Source: Sitta carolinensis
Lineage: Eukaryota; Chordata; Aves; Passeriformes; Sittidae
Direction of reading: 5' to 3'
Assembly: GCA_032173965.1 (NCBI GenBank)
Contig: JAVUNC010000019.1
Span: forward strand, 7,316,501 to 7,380,500
DNA length: 64,000 bases
The notes under the pieces are model-generated. The model saw only the letters and a list, made by a program, of their open reading frames with translations. It made no database searches and was not told the DNA's origin. The stretch's first letter is position 1. Every line of letters starts with the position of its first letter. The position numbers and the translations under genes were made by a program. Of the stretch, positions 26,631 to 38,123 are shown in pieces.

Positions 26631-29236
26631 AATACAATCTCTCATAGCTCTAGTATTTGCCCAGGTAGGTGATCTCCCCAAAAGTATGAACTGGGAGGAC
26701 ATTTCTGATAAGGCTGTGTTGATGGTGAGGCCAACACAGAGTAATCCACTATGGAGCTGTGTCCTCTGTCATGATTTCCTAGGCACCACTTCACAGCAGT
26801 TCAGGAACAGAGGCTGTTCCTCCTGGTAACAGCATCCCAGGAGAGTGTGCTGGGTATAACTCCACCATGGCAAGATTGTACTTCTTTCAGCCATATCAAT
26901 CAATAGCTACAACTGGCCATGTGATGAGCAATAAGCTGCAACAGCACAGTGTGAGCCTTGCAGACAGAGAGAAGAAAAAAAGTCAGAACAAAGGGGATTT
27001 GTGGCTGTCTCACAAATCTGCTGTAGCAGCACCCTGGTCTACTACTGGACTTCATGTTTCAAACCTGACCCCAAGTCAGGGTATAAGAGGAACTATCCTT
27101 GGCAGCTCACTTGATTTAGAACCACTACAAGAAAAGAAGGAATGAGAGCTGCCTTTATTTGTTATTTTTAAAATCTGACTCCCTCTTGCAAGGCAGTAAG
27201 ATGTGCAAATGGCTCTTGCACCTGGCAAGTTACCATCAGCAATTATTGCAACACTTAGTGTCTTTCTGCCACCAGCAGAAATCTCTTCGCTCCTTTTCAT
27301 GTCAGAGATTTCATTGTTCTTATGGGGATGGCAAAATTAAAGCCACAAGATTTACTGCTCTAATTCTCTTTTGTTTGCAACAAAAGAGAGAGACAGGGAA
27401 GGATGATACATGTAGCTGGATTTTGTTTTGTTGGGGTTTCTTCTCTTTTACTTACCAACAAAAATAACCGACTAAAGCTGTTTGTTTAAACTCATCAAAC
27501 AATTCCATTAGCAACTGTATTAAAGACTATTATTTAGATACAGGAATGTTGTTATTAAGGAAAAAGAAAAAAAGCTGTAACTGCATTTCAGTCTTCTCTC
27601 TTTGAAAACCTTGACATCTGAGCAAGATGTAGTTTTTTGTATTTCTTCATATTTCTTTCAGTTACAGATGTTTTCTTGTTTTAGGTATGTCATTAATGTG
27701 GTGTAAATGTCAAGAACACTGTTTTTGACAAATATGTCAAAAATGCTGTTTATGCTAAGTGTATGTATGTGAGGGAAAGAGTGTTTGATAGGAATCTAGT
27801 TTTCATTTGTAGCCCTTCCATTATTGTCTTTGTGTGACCTGAGATGATTTGCCAGATCAGACTTTTTCAAAGGGGGCATCCATGAACACAAGTGCAATTC
27901 CCATGTTCTAATCCAGCATCTGACAGTGAGCTATTAAAATCCAAGCTCTTGACTCTCAGTGCAGTGGAGAGAAATGAGAACAAGCAATAAGGACAATTCA
28001 CCCAACGCCTCGTGGAAGGTGAACTGCAGCAGGAGCTCAGAGTGACTGCTTTGCACATCCCGGTCCAGAGCTTACACACTGGTGGTAAAAAAATGAGGAC
28101 TCATTTGTAGCTTCTCAACAGTATTTCTGAGACACCCTGGTTATCATATGGGCCATGCCCAGTGATGTAAATCATTTTTCTGAAGCTATAACCTTGGTAT
28201 TTTCAGAAACAAGCTTCTGCTCTGGATAAAATTCATGCACATTTAAAAATAAGCTTCAATTACAACCCTGTTGAGCCTTAATTTCTCTCTCAATGAAATT
28301 AAACTCTTCATCAGACCTGCATGTTTTCAGTATTAACAGACAGGCTGTACTAATGGATGCTCCAGGTAATCAAGACAATGAGATTGCATTACCTGACCAG
28401 TCTTGCTAGAATTTGTGGAATATCATAATTTTTCTTGCTTCAAGGGTTGGTCCCTTTCATTTGTCAGCTCCAGGCCCCAGCGTGCTTGTTCTGTAGACAA
28501 ATTGATAAATTAGTCAGCTGCCGAAAGGGAGTAATTTGACTCACCTGAAATGAGCAGCAATGGGATGAAAATACATTACCTCTGTCCCACTGGATAAGCC
28601 TCAGATTGTATTGGAATAGAATTAGGCCGAGGGAGTCAATGTAGTGGATAATAATGAAATGTTTAATGTGGATTAGCCGCATATAAAATTAATGCATTAG
28701 AATGAATTGCTGAAGAAATGAAACTGTGTCAGAACTTTATCCTGTCTCTAATATTAGACTTCAAACCGCTGCAGTCTTCTGTTAATAGAAGAGCATGAGA
28801 AAAGATATTGAATTTGTGCTATTTTTTTGGGTGAGAGGACTAGATACAGTAAAAAATATTATAAATAAATATGCATATACCAGAACTGTCAAGTCAGGAT
28901 CCAGCTGAACCAATGCTAGTTTGGGTCAGAACCAGACCTGAGAGGTTACAGACAAGAATCTAAACCTAAAACTCCTCAATCACCTGTGGGGGCTTTTTTT
29001 CTTCTGGGAGTTAAATCTAAGCGTAATATTTATTTTGGACCATTCAGAGGTAAGTTGAAATGTTGCTTTAATCTTAATAGACTTAATATAAACTAGGCAA
29101 ACTTTCCAAACTAATTGACAGATATAATCTTTGACTGTGGGGTATGGAAGGGCTGCAGAATGACTTAGAGACATGAAACTTGGAAGTATTCATCTGTAAT
29201 CTAGGAGGCCATGGGGTTTCTCCAATTTTGAAAGCT

Positions 29237-29260
29237 TTCTTGTTGTATCCTCTGTTCTAG
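29237..29260 (+). promoter_or_regulatory. ALK: 3' splice site (acceptor) of the ALK exon
   Basis: A pyrimidine-rich stretch (tttcttgttgtatcctctgttct) ends in AG at 29259-29260, directly before the reading frame. There is no other AG between the tract and the exon, so the boundary is unambiguous. It interrupts a Gly codon after its first base. Confidence 0.88.
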
Positions 29261-29462
29261 GTTCTTTTCTGTTTCTCAATGCATCGGAGAGGCCGAGCCC
29301 CACCGTCCTGAGCCCTTGGCTGAGGAGCAACAGTGACCAATGTGTGGTTCAAGTGGCTGTGTACAAGTTTTACCAGCAGAGTGGCGAATACATTGCTCGT
29401 GTCCATCCCATTGATGAGAGCAGCAGTGAAATCCTATCAGAGGAGAGTCCAGAGAAACATGG
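29261..29462 (+). CDS. ALK: ALK receptor tyrosine kinase, one internal exon (part of first MAM domain)
   Basis: This is the only exon I can support. It is 202 bp long. It follows a pyrimidine-rich acceptor ending in ttctgttctag and is followed by the donor gtaagt. It opens with two bases completing a Gly codon, gives 66 open codons (starting SFLFLNASERPSP, ending EESPEKH) and closes with two bases of the next codon, so it enters in phase 1 and leaves in phase 2. From memory of human ALK, the peptide aligns without gaps to the middle of MAM domain 1, with roughly half the residues identical, including LSPW, SGxYIA, a single Cys and the final KH(G). The N-glycosylation sequon NAS at 29278-29286 matches NTS in human. 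ALK is a single-pass neuronal receptor kinase for ALKAL ligands, and this part is extracellular. By phase and position it should be the exon numbered 4 in human, but that number is from memory. The related LTK is less likely because its gene is usually compact, while over 29 kb of intron flanks each side here. Confidence 0.88.
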
Positions 29463-29468
29463 GTAAGT
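29463..29468 (+). promoter_or_regulatory. ALK: 5' splice site (donor) of the ALK exon
   Basis: The sequence gtaagt follows the exon's last bases CATGG, a near-perfect match to the vertebrate donor consensus. The cut leaves GG as the first two bases of a Gly codon, as expected if the next exon continues KHG-W as in human ALK. Confidence 0.88.
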
Positions 29469-32400
29469 TCCATCCCCTCGTTTGACTCACAACTTGAATT
29501 GAGAACAATCACTTGATTGTGTGAGCTACAAAACGCATGCTGCACATCTGAGGGGAGCAGGACACCCCTCTGAAGGGATGTTTGTCTTGCATCGGTCTAA
29601 GATATGATAGAAAGTGGAGATTGGTGCTTATTTTATTATACAAAGCATTAGCAAGCTTCTGGATCCGTGTAATTGAGTCTCCAAGTCAACACCACGTTTG
29701 TTCTCAGTGCTTGCAGGTACAGATAGAGCATGGATACTCATCCTCGGGTTAAAGCTCTTCTGCCTAATTCTCTCTGTGATTGCTTTTTACTGCTTCTTAG
29801 CCCATGTATACTATTGGGCTTAGAATATCTACTGAGTCTTTGCAGTTTCATGTGCCTGCATACATTTTCAGTTTTGTCTTCACATCCAGGTTTTTTTGCC
29901 CATAAAACTCTTCAGAACTACTGGCAGGGGAGGAAAGCTTTTGATCTTTCAAGGGTGCAACTTTTTGAAATGTTTTATCCTCTTTGTGCAATTAATGTTG
30001 ATGATGTTTTAATTTGTCAGACTTCCTGTGTATGCTTTTAAATTTTTGTTAGCAGCAAAACAGCAGGAGATGAACACAGTAAATATTTCAAGATGCTGTA
30101 GGAGTAGAGTAACTCAAAATTTAATTTGGATATATGTGAGGCTAATGTTCTACCTGCTCTATATACTGACTCTTTAAAATTTTTATTTCTTACCTTCACT
30201 GTGAAATGTGTTAAGAAGCATAATTTTTACCAAACTTCTCAAATGTTCTTTGTTTTGATGTGATAGATTAGAGAGTTTCTAATAGCAAATCCTGCTGGCT
30301 TGTGCTCGTAACAAGATGTGATTATCTGATTACTGTCTACAGCAAATTCTGTATTTTCCAGTAGCAAAAGGAGAATGTGCAATAAAAAGCCTTGCAGGAG
30401 ATAACCTAACTCATAGAAACAGTTTGAATAGTTGTAATTCTCATATAACACATGGCCTATAAAAGTGAGGAGGAGAGCTTGTGTGTGGATCTAGATCATA
30501 CTTAGTTCCAGCAACATCATCCAAATTGTAAATTGCTGTTGATGTCTGGGGAGAGGTAATTAGAGGAGCCACAGCAGCTGTCTTCTTCCTTAGCTCTTTG
30601 CAAATGCTGTGTTCTGTGTCACAGCTAATAAACATGCTTTGTGCAAAGTGCCTCCTGCGTTGGCACTGCCGCTGCTCCGGGCGCTCACTGGGAATATTGC
30701 CGGGCGTGAGATGCCCTGGTCTGCTGCATGGAGGAGCTGCACATCCAGGGGTGGGCAGGACTCACCAGGAGCACAGGCACGTGCCAAATGGAAGGAGCCT
30801 TGAAGGGAAGGGCAAGATTGCTTTAAGTACAGTAACAAATTCCTACTCTTGCCATCTGCTGGAGATAACATGGGTGGCTCAGCTGTGTGCTGCAGATGGA
30901 GATCGTCAGCACGGTAAAGAGGCTTTGTGCTTTTTACAGAAGGTGGCTTTGGTTACAGCTTGACTGTCCCATATGCTTGCCAGAAGTGCAGCTTGCTCCC
31001 CAACAGCATCCCTGTGGTGTGTGCAGGGATAAGGATGTGCCTGGGCTTTCATGGGTTTGTAGGTCTGACTCCTTGGTACTCCTGTGCTGGAAAACTCCAG
31101 TTGGAGCAACCAGCTGGTTCATTTTCCCCTCCTCCTTTGGTCCTGTCCCTTCACTGCAAGAGGCAGTGACTCTCCTTTCAGCTCAGCAATGCAGAAAAAC
31201 TCTGCTACTGTGCCCGCATAAATGCCACATGGGGATGGTTAAATAGCTTCCCACAGCCACAGATGAGAAGGTAGCAATTTGTCACCATTTGCCTTGAATC
31301 TTCATTCCAGAATTTGAGTGAACCTTCTTTGTTTGGAGGGATAATATTAGCTATTCCAGCTCTGATAACAAAACATGTAAATCTCACTTTTTATAGCATC
31401 TCTTTTTTTCCTTTAAACAGGAATCCAGTATAGCTGTTTGAAAGTCAAGAATAATTCAATGGAGTTCTTAAATGAACTAGCAATCCTACAGTGCAAATCT
31501 GTTCTGTTCAATATTTTATTTTGTCTTGAAAATTGCAAACAATTGTGTTCTTTTATAATGAGTTCTTTGACCATGCTATAACCAAATAATTCCTAAAATT
31601 TTATAAGGATTTCAGCTCTAGGCACAAAGTAATTGAATTCTTCAATTATGAGCCTGTGCTAGAAATAAAAATACTTTAAAGTTTCACAGCTGACACTTCT
31701 TTGATTCTACATGCTTTATATATTGCTTTGCAAACAAGAGATGTAAAGTGTGTGTAGCCGCCAGCAACTTTGCATGTGCAGTAGTGAGTCCATGCCATTG
31801 TTTGAAATCAAGCTCATAGCAGAAGAAGGTGTTTTATTGAAAAATAAGCAGATGAAGGGTGATAAAGCAATTAGTTAATAAATTAATCCAGGGTGGATTT
31901 TCTCAGATCTTAAACTATACACAGCACTAGTATCTTTACTTTTTTTCCTTTTTAAATTGTATAACCTGATTTACATATATTAAGATCTTACAAGATCTTC
32001 ACAGTTCACCTACATTTACAAGAGAAAAAACCAGATGTTATCAGGTATTACTATTTCATTAGGGGTGAAACCAGGCAAGCCAAGGTTTTGGTTGAAGCAC
32101 TTGAGGCTGATTTTAAGTAGAATATCTTTAAAGCTATGAAATTGTATTAGGTAAAGACAGCATAGCACCCAAATATCTGTTACCAGAGCTCACCCACATT
32201 GTCTTTGTGTGGAAATTACTAGGTGTGATTAAAGCAGAACTATGGATGTTCTGTTTGCTCCTCTGGTCTCATTCTTTAGGAAAAAAAACAAACATCTGCA
32301 GCCTGTGGGTTAGAGTTGTACCAGTTTCATACTAAGCCAGAGGGATTACAGAAATCTTTGTGCAGAAGACACCTGTTTGTTTTATTTTCTTACCTGGCAT

Positions 32401-34855
32401 ATTTCACTGCAGCTGCTGTATTGCATGCAGGAAGAAAGGTGGCTAAGCTGAGGTGCATGGCACTGCTGTAGGGTGGGGTGGATGGAACATACACCAGGAA
32501 CAGAATGGCAGAAACAATGACTGAGAATAGTTCCTGAGTGATGAACACCAGAGCCTGGCAAAGGGATACTTGTTTTGTGGTACACAGAAGCTCTGCCAAA
32601 TACGGTCATAACTTTTATATATAATATTTACAAGAATGCTTGCTACTCAGAAGGTAACTGTGTCCTTGTTTATCAGTTCAGCAGAACAGTATACTTTTAA
32701 AAATTGTTATTATTTTTAAAGAGGAGAAAGGTCTTACTCCAATTTAACCTGTGACTTTTGGAATACCTTTGGTGAGACCTTCCTAACTTAACTGCTAAAC
32801 AATCAGTAGGACTCCTCTGTGGGGAATGACACATCACTGTGCTCTATTAGAGTCAGATTTGTGCATGGAAATGTTTCTAGCTGCTCTGAGTCTGTGGATA
32901 TTTTTGAAGAGGATAGTCTGACATCTCTTGTAGTTCTGTTGGGTTTTACAAGCACCTGCAAATGATACAGGGAGAGAACCAGTGCACTGCTATTGATCCT
33001 TTGTAATGGCAAAAGAGTTGTTATAATTCCTGCCATGGAGCACAGCACTCTCTGATTTATCTCAAATGACACCAGGTGTGGGTATTATCTTTCACTGTTT
33101 TTCTGTTCCCATGGTGCTGTACACAATCCTTTCTTGCTGTTTAATGGAGTTCCCATTTTCTGTTTCTGTAGGCGAGGAGATATCAAGTATGTTTATGTTG
33201 CATATTGGTAATTTAGCAAAGCAGAATTGCTGCCCCAGTTTGAATGTTGCTTCTGGGTCCTTGTAAGACTGTCACTGTGGCCACTGATTTAATTTCACCT
33301 CTCATCTTTTTTTCCCATGTGTTAAATTTATAATTATAAAGCAAGTAAGATTGTAAGTGTGCTTAGTAGAGTGGAGAAAACACAAAGGAAATCAAGGAAA
33401 TCTTGTCAGCACAATTAAGTTTGTAATAAAGGATTGATTTTCATTTCTTTAGATCTGTGTATTTTGGAGAAATTAGAATTGGGCAAGGACAAAATTATCA
33501 TGATCCATTTTAATTACCATTATTACTTTACACATCTACTTGCACTATTAATGGTGAGCTGCAGTATCATATAAACTTTATTTCAAAAAAGTTTATAAGA
33601 AGGTAGCCAATGACCCCTAATTTCAATGTGGTCTTTTATTGTAGACATCCCTCATCACCAAGTTTGAGATTTATCTGAAGGCTTTCATGAAAATATGTGA
33701 AGTTGAAGCTGTTTCTTAAATAAAACATGAAATGTGAACATGAATGCATGAGAAAGGAAGTCAAAACACTAATACTTCACGTAGCCAATACTTCAGTAGG
33801 TATAAGAAAACTGGTGCACAGAGCACTTCCAACAGAGAAAGTTCACCTGGTTCTGGAGGTTGCTGCAAATGATGATAGGCTATTCCCTTTCTGGCATCTA
33901 CAACTTCACTTAAGATTGATTGCATTGATAAATGTCAAGGAAAATATATGAAGGAAACAGTAGCATCTGTCACATTTGACCTTGGGGCTTGAAATCTGAA
34001 GGTTATTTCTTGTACTAGTCTTGTTCCTTTTCTTTCTTTCTTACCAGTAGCTTCAGTAGCCTGTCTCAGAGATCAGGGACTTAATAGAAGGATTTTTTGT
34101 TTGTTTTGTATTCTTTTTGTGAGGATGGGGTATGTTTGTTTGGTTTTTTTCCCCTTTCCTTGAAAAACTTCACTAAATTCAAGCCTTTGTTTTGCAAGTG
34201 CCTGGGTTAAGACATAAAAAGAATGAAGACCAAAGTCTTAGTGTGCATTTGGGGCATTTAAATTTATTTTTAAGCATCAAAATATGCCTCAAAATTTACA
34301 GGATATTTTTACTCTCAGAGAATTCTAAATCAGGAGTTTAAGTGATTCAGTTCAAACTATGCATTTGAAAAATTCAGGTAATCCAGGAAAATAATTTGGA
34401 TTTATGGATTCGTTAGAAACTAAGCTCTCTCACCCTGATGGCCAGGTACCACTAATCCTTAATTTTAGAGAGATAATTTGAATTGTTCTAGACAGAAAAT
34501 TAGCACTTAAACTTTTTCTGTGCTATTACCCACTAGCTAACTTTTAGTCCCTTCCAGTCTGTGAAATTAAGTGCAAAGGAAGGAAAAAAAGGGGAACGAA
34601 AAGTAAAGACACAGTTGGTGTTGCTTTTTCCCCCTTCCCTTTTCAAAGGATACTGTGCTCAATATCTAGGAAAATTCAGTTTTATATCTTTGGTAGCAAA
34701 TGCTTGCATGTGGAAAATATTTTCTTCTGCACCTAACAAACCTTTGGTTCTTCCAGTACCTCAAGTCTAGAAGTCCAGACCTGAGGAAAGCTTTAACTCT
34801 GTTGGTCATGGCACCCGGAAGAGTTTGTTGCTATTTAGTTTTCAGTTTGTGCAGC
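29469..34855 (+). other. ALK: ALK downstream intron, proximal part
   Basis: No second ALK exon is found. I looked for a frame starting with Trp-Thr-Val after a Gly split codon, as expected for the next MAM exon, and saw none. A small CpG-richer patch lies at 30650-30715. Open frames at 30598-30963 and 30887-31246 fall in that patch and show no family features. Confidence 0.6.
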
Positions 34856-35505
34856 ATCACAGAATTAATTAGGCTGGAAAAAACCTCTGAGATCATGGAA
34901 CAATGACCTCTGAGATCATGGAGTCCAACCTTTGTCCAAACACCACCACGTGTGTCAACAAGGCCATGGCACCAAGTGCCACATCCAGTGTCTCCTTGAA
35001 CCCCTCTGGAGATGGTGACTCCACCCCTCCCTGGGCAGCCCATTCCAATGTCTAGTCATCCTTTCTATGAAGGTATTCCTCATAATGTCCAACCTTAGCC
35101 TCTCCTGGTGCAGCTTGAGACTGTCCTCTCATCCCATCACTGGTTGCCTGGGAGAAGAGACTGATCCCCACCTGGCTACACCCTCTTTACAGGTGGTTGT
35201 AGAGATGGTAAGGTCACCTCTGAGCCTCCTTTTCTCCAGGCTGAGCAGCCCCAGCTCCCTCAGCTGCTCCACACAGGACTTGTGCTCCAGACTCTTTCCC
35301 AGCTCCACTGCCCCTCTCTGGAGTCTCTCCAGCACCTCAGTGTGTTTCCCATAATGAAGAGCCCTTAGCTGGACACAAGATTTGAGTTGTGGCCTCATCA
35401 GTGTCAACTACAGGAGGAAAGTACTGCCCTGCTCCTGCTGGCCACACTTTTGCTGATCCAGGCCAGGATGCCCCTGGCCACCTGGGCACACACTGCAAAC
35501 CAACT
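34856..35505 (-). mobile_element. CR1 LINE, antisense to ALK
   Basis: On the + strand it begins with the reversed CR1 3' end (atcacagaattaattaggctgg), then gagtccaacctttg, cctccctgggcagcccattcc, ctccaggctgagcagcccc, ctgctccacacaggacttg and gtctctccagcacctcag. The remnant minus frame (35129-35407) reads LRELGLLSLEKRRLRGDL, a CR1 ORF2 C-terminal signature. The subfamily differs from the 23.6-kb copy (cacatccagtgtctccttgaac type). A 17-bp segment near the 3' end is duplicated (see findings). The far boundary is approximate. Confidence 0.9.
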
Positions 35506-37260
35506 TTGCACACAAGCAAAGCCAATGAACTCAATTCAGTAGTGAGTAGTTGCAATTACTTTTTTTAGCAGTCAATCGCAGTCCAAATCAAACCGATGGA
35601 AAATCAGTTTGGGGCAATGTGGGGGGAAGGTGCTCTTTCTTTTCTTGTAATATATGTTATCAGACAGTTATTAACTGGCAGTGCTCCCTTTTATCAATGT
35701 TTGCCAGATTTATGCAAATGGAAAAACCAAAGTTGTGTAGTATACCTCCAGTTACAATGATGAAATAGCATGGGGGATGTAATTTTAAAGTTAAAATAAA
35801 GTAGAAAATGAGACGTGTGTCAAACTTGAAATTTTTGCTTACTAATGAAGTACATTGCTTACTATGTAGAAAATGGAAAAAGAAAAAAAAAAGAAAAGAA
35901 GTGTATTGTTCAGGGTAAGGGCTCACTTTTTGCCAAGTGGAACAGCCTTTTTTGCTGCTTTGAACATAGTGCTGAACACATTGTAGTGTAGGAGGACTGG
36001 GGTGGGGAGCTGGATTCCCAGTGTGCCTTGGCATGAGGATGCTCCTGGCTTCCCAAATAATCACAGGACCTGTTGGCGACCTTTGATCCTGGGAGCTACT
36101 TCTATGCAAGAAACCTCAGAGTCTGACTTTGTAGGCCTGATGCCAAAATGACCACACTAAGAGAGTTCAGCCATCATTTGTTTGCCCGGTTTGGATATTT
36201 GTTCTTTGAAACCAAGATTCCTTAATATAAGTCGCTTCTTACAGGGCTAAAACAATTTCTTCAGACCACTCTGAGCAACATAATTCAACTTTTACACTGT
36301 CCAAATCCTGGGCACAAAGATTTGTTGTCTTAAGCTTTTGCACCTGGTATCCTTCAGAATTACTTTCAAGTTTCTCTTCTGTGGTTGTTACGCTATTCTC
36401 ACTTTCCAAACTATGGGTTGGCTTTTTATTACCCATTCTCTCATTCCTGTTTCCTTGTTTTATAATAGATCTTGTGTTTTCTTCTCTACACAAAGACTTC
36501 TACTTCAATTTTTAAAAGTCACCCTAAACTAATCTTCACAACCTCATGTTGATGTTAGTCCACACTGCACTTCCTATCAGTTTGGACATGTCAGGATGAA
36601 TTGGGTTTTGATAACACGGAAACAAGCAAACCACCTGCCACACATCCACGCACCACCCAGCCTCATCTTCCCAAGCCTGCACTAACACTTCAGTTTGTCA
36701 TCTTTTTCTTTGTTTAGGTGTCCTTTCTGCTATATGAAATTGCAGCAGTCTTTTTAGGATCCTTTGCTGTGTCCAACTATCTTTTCCCATAGCCAAATGC
36801 TTCCAACATTTGTATCCATTCACTAGGCAATTAATATTGCCAGCTTTGTTTCTAGTTATTTCTCCACTCCCCTCCAGCTAAGCTCTGTCATTCTGCTGTT
36901 GGCCAAATTTTATAACAAGCCTGTGGTGTAATTGCTTTCTGTATCTTCTACTTGCTTTTGACCTTAAAATCCTTCTGAGTTCTGTGCAACCTCCTCTGTG
37001 GCTGTCCCATTTTGGAGCATGCCTTTGTCATTGTGTGCAATTTCCTTGGGGCTTTCCCTGCTAATGCTTCAGAATCTCCTTCTTATCCAAGGCAAATCTA
37101 CCCTGCTGTAGGAAGTACTGTGGAAGATTTACAGGGTAATATTTCTGCTTTCAATTTCAGAGAGAAATTAACTAGGTGCTGATAACTTTGCAAGACTTGA
37201 CAATCATGTCCTTGCCCCATCCACCTGCTGAAAGTGTTCCTGTAGTGAGAATGCAGTTGA

Positions 37261-37304
37261 TTCTGCATTCTAGGTCAGGTTCTTCTGCATTCAAAGTCAG
37301 GTTC
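37261..37304. repeat. 22-bp tandem duplication, two copies
   Basis: The unit ttctgcattc-taggtcaggttc (37261-37282) is followed directly by a second copy with two differences (37283-37304). It looks like a small slippage-type duplication in intron sequence. Confidence 0.9.
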
Positions 37305-38101
37305 TTGGCTATTCCCCTGAAACTCTCAGTGGTGTTCCAGGACTTGCAGCCCAGGGTCCAAGTTTTGTGGGGCAGCTTTTCACCCTCGCCTTAAAGAGCA
37401 TTGTCTGTATTGCTGCCCACCAAAAATCTTGCCTATTATTCTCAAGTGCTGGTAAATTGTGTGTTTTCCACACAAGAAAAGAGAGAGCTCTGATAAACTT
37501 GACCTCTAGCTTACAATTTGCTTCTGCATATTAAAAAAATCAAAGGCTTCTTCAACAGGAATTAAGAAGCTAATTCTCAATAAATTCCCATGTGGGAAAT
37601 TGAATGAAGGCTTAGAAATTATTTAGATTCTGATGCACGCTGCAATGGCAGAGGCAGTAGCTTGAAATTCTTTTCAGTGGTTGTGGAAAGCACTGCATGA
37701 CTTTCCACAGGGATACAGTGAGGACTGAGCTGTAGGACACCCGTGTGAGGCACTGTGCAGACCTTTTAATTTAAAACTCACGTACTGTATTTGTTAAATA
37801 GTATTGCTCTTGCCTGAAAGCTTTTTGCTTTCTATAGCACACAACTAGTACAGTTGAAATTATATTCCTTTAATAAAATACTTTTCAAGAATTCTTTTGT
37901 ACTAGCAGGACAAACCATTACTGTCAGCAGCTACTGTAGCAAAAACATAGGGTTTGGAGTTGACACCAACACCAAAAGCACAGGTTTCAGACAGGCTTGT
38001 GACATCTATATTAAATAGTGCTTGAATCAGGTAATTTCTTCACTTGTGCACTTTGGTAGAAGGCTTTCCCTGCACTGTGCTGATTGTTCTTCAGTATAGG
38101 G

Positions 38102-38123
38102 AAGCCATGAACGTTCATGGCTT
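38102..38123. repeat. Perfect 22-bp palindrome
   Basis: The half-site aagccatgaac is followed immediately by its exact reverse complement gttcatggctt, with no spacer. The flanking bases do not extend the symmetry. Its function is unknown. Confidence 0.95.

Larger units (their letters stand above)
24331..29260 (+). other. ALK: ALK upstream intron, proximal part
   Basis: No further exon is seen. 24331-24600 is mildly GC-rich and may be a diverged extension of the CR1. An (AT)9 microsatellite lies at 26613-26630. A minus-strand 94-codon frame at 25975-26259 and a TAAT-rich stretch at 28490-28710 are treated as findings. The intron ends at the ALK acceptor. Confidence 0.62.

Noticed and set aside
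30598..31246. Overlapping 121- and 119-codon + frames
   Set aside because: Several frames are open on both strands at once, which points to composition; no domain or splice borders were recognised.
35660..36109. 149-codon minus-strand frame
   Set aside because: It runs through A/T-rich low-complexity sequence (poly-Phe stretch from the A run at 35880-35898) and has no family or splice support.
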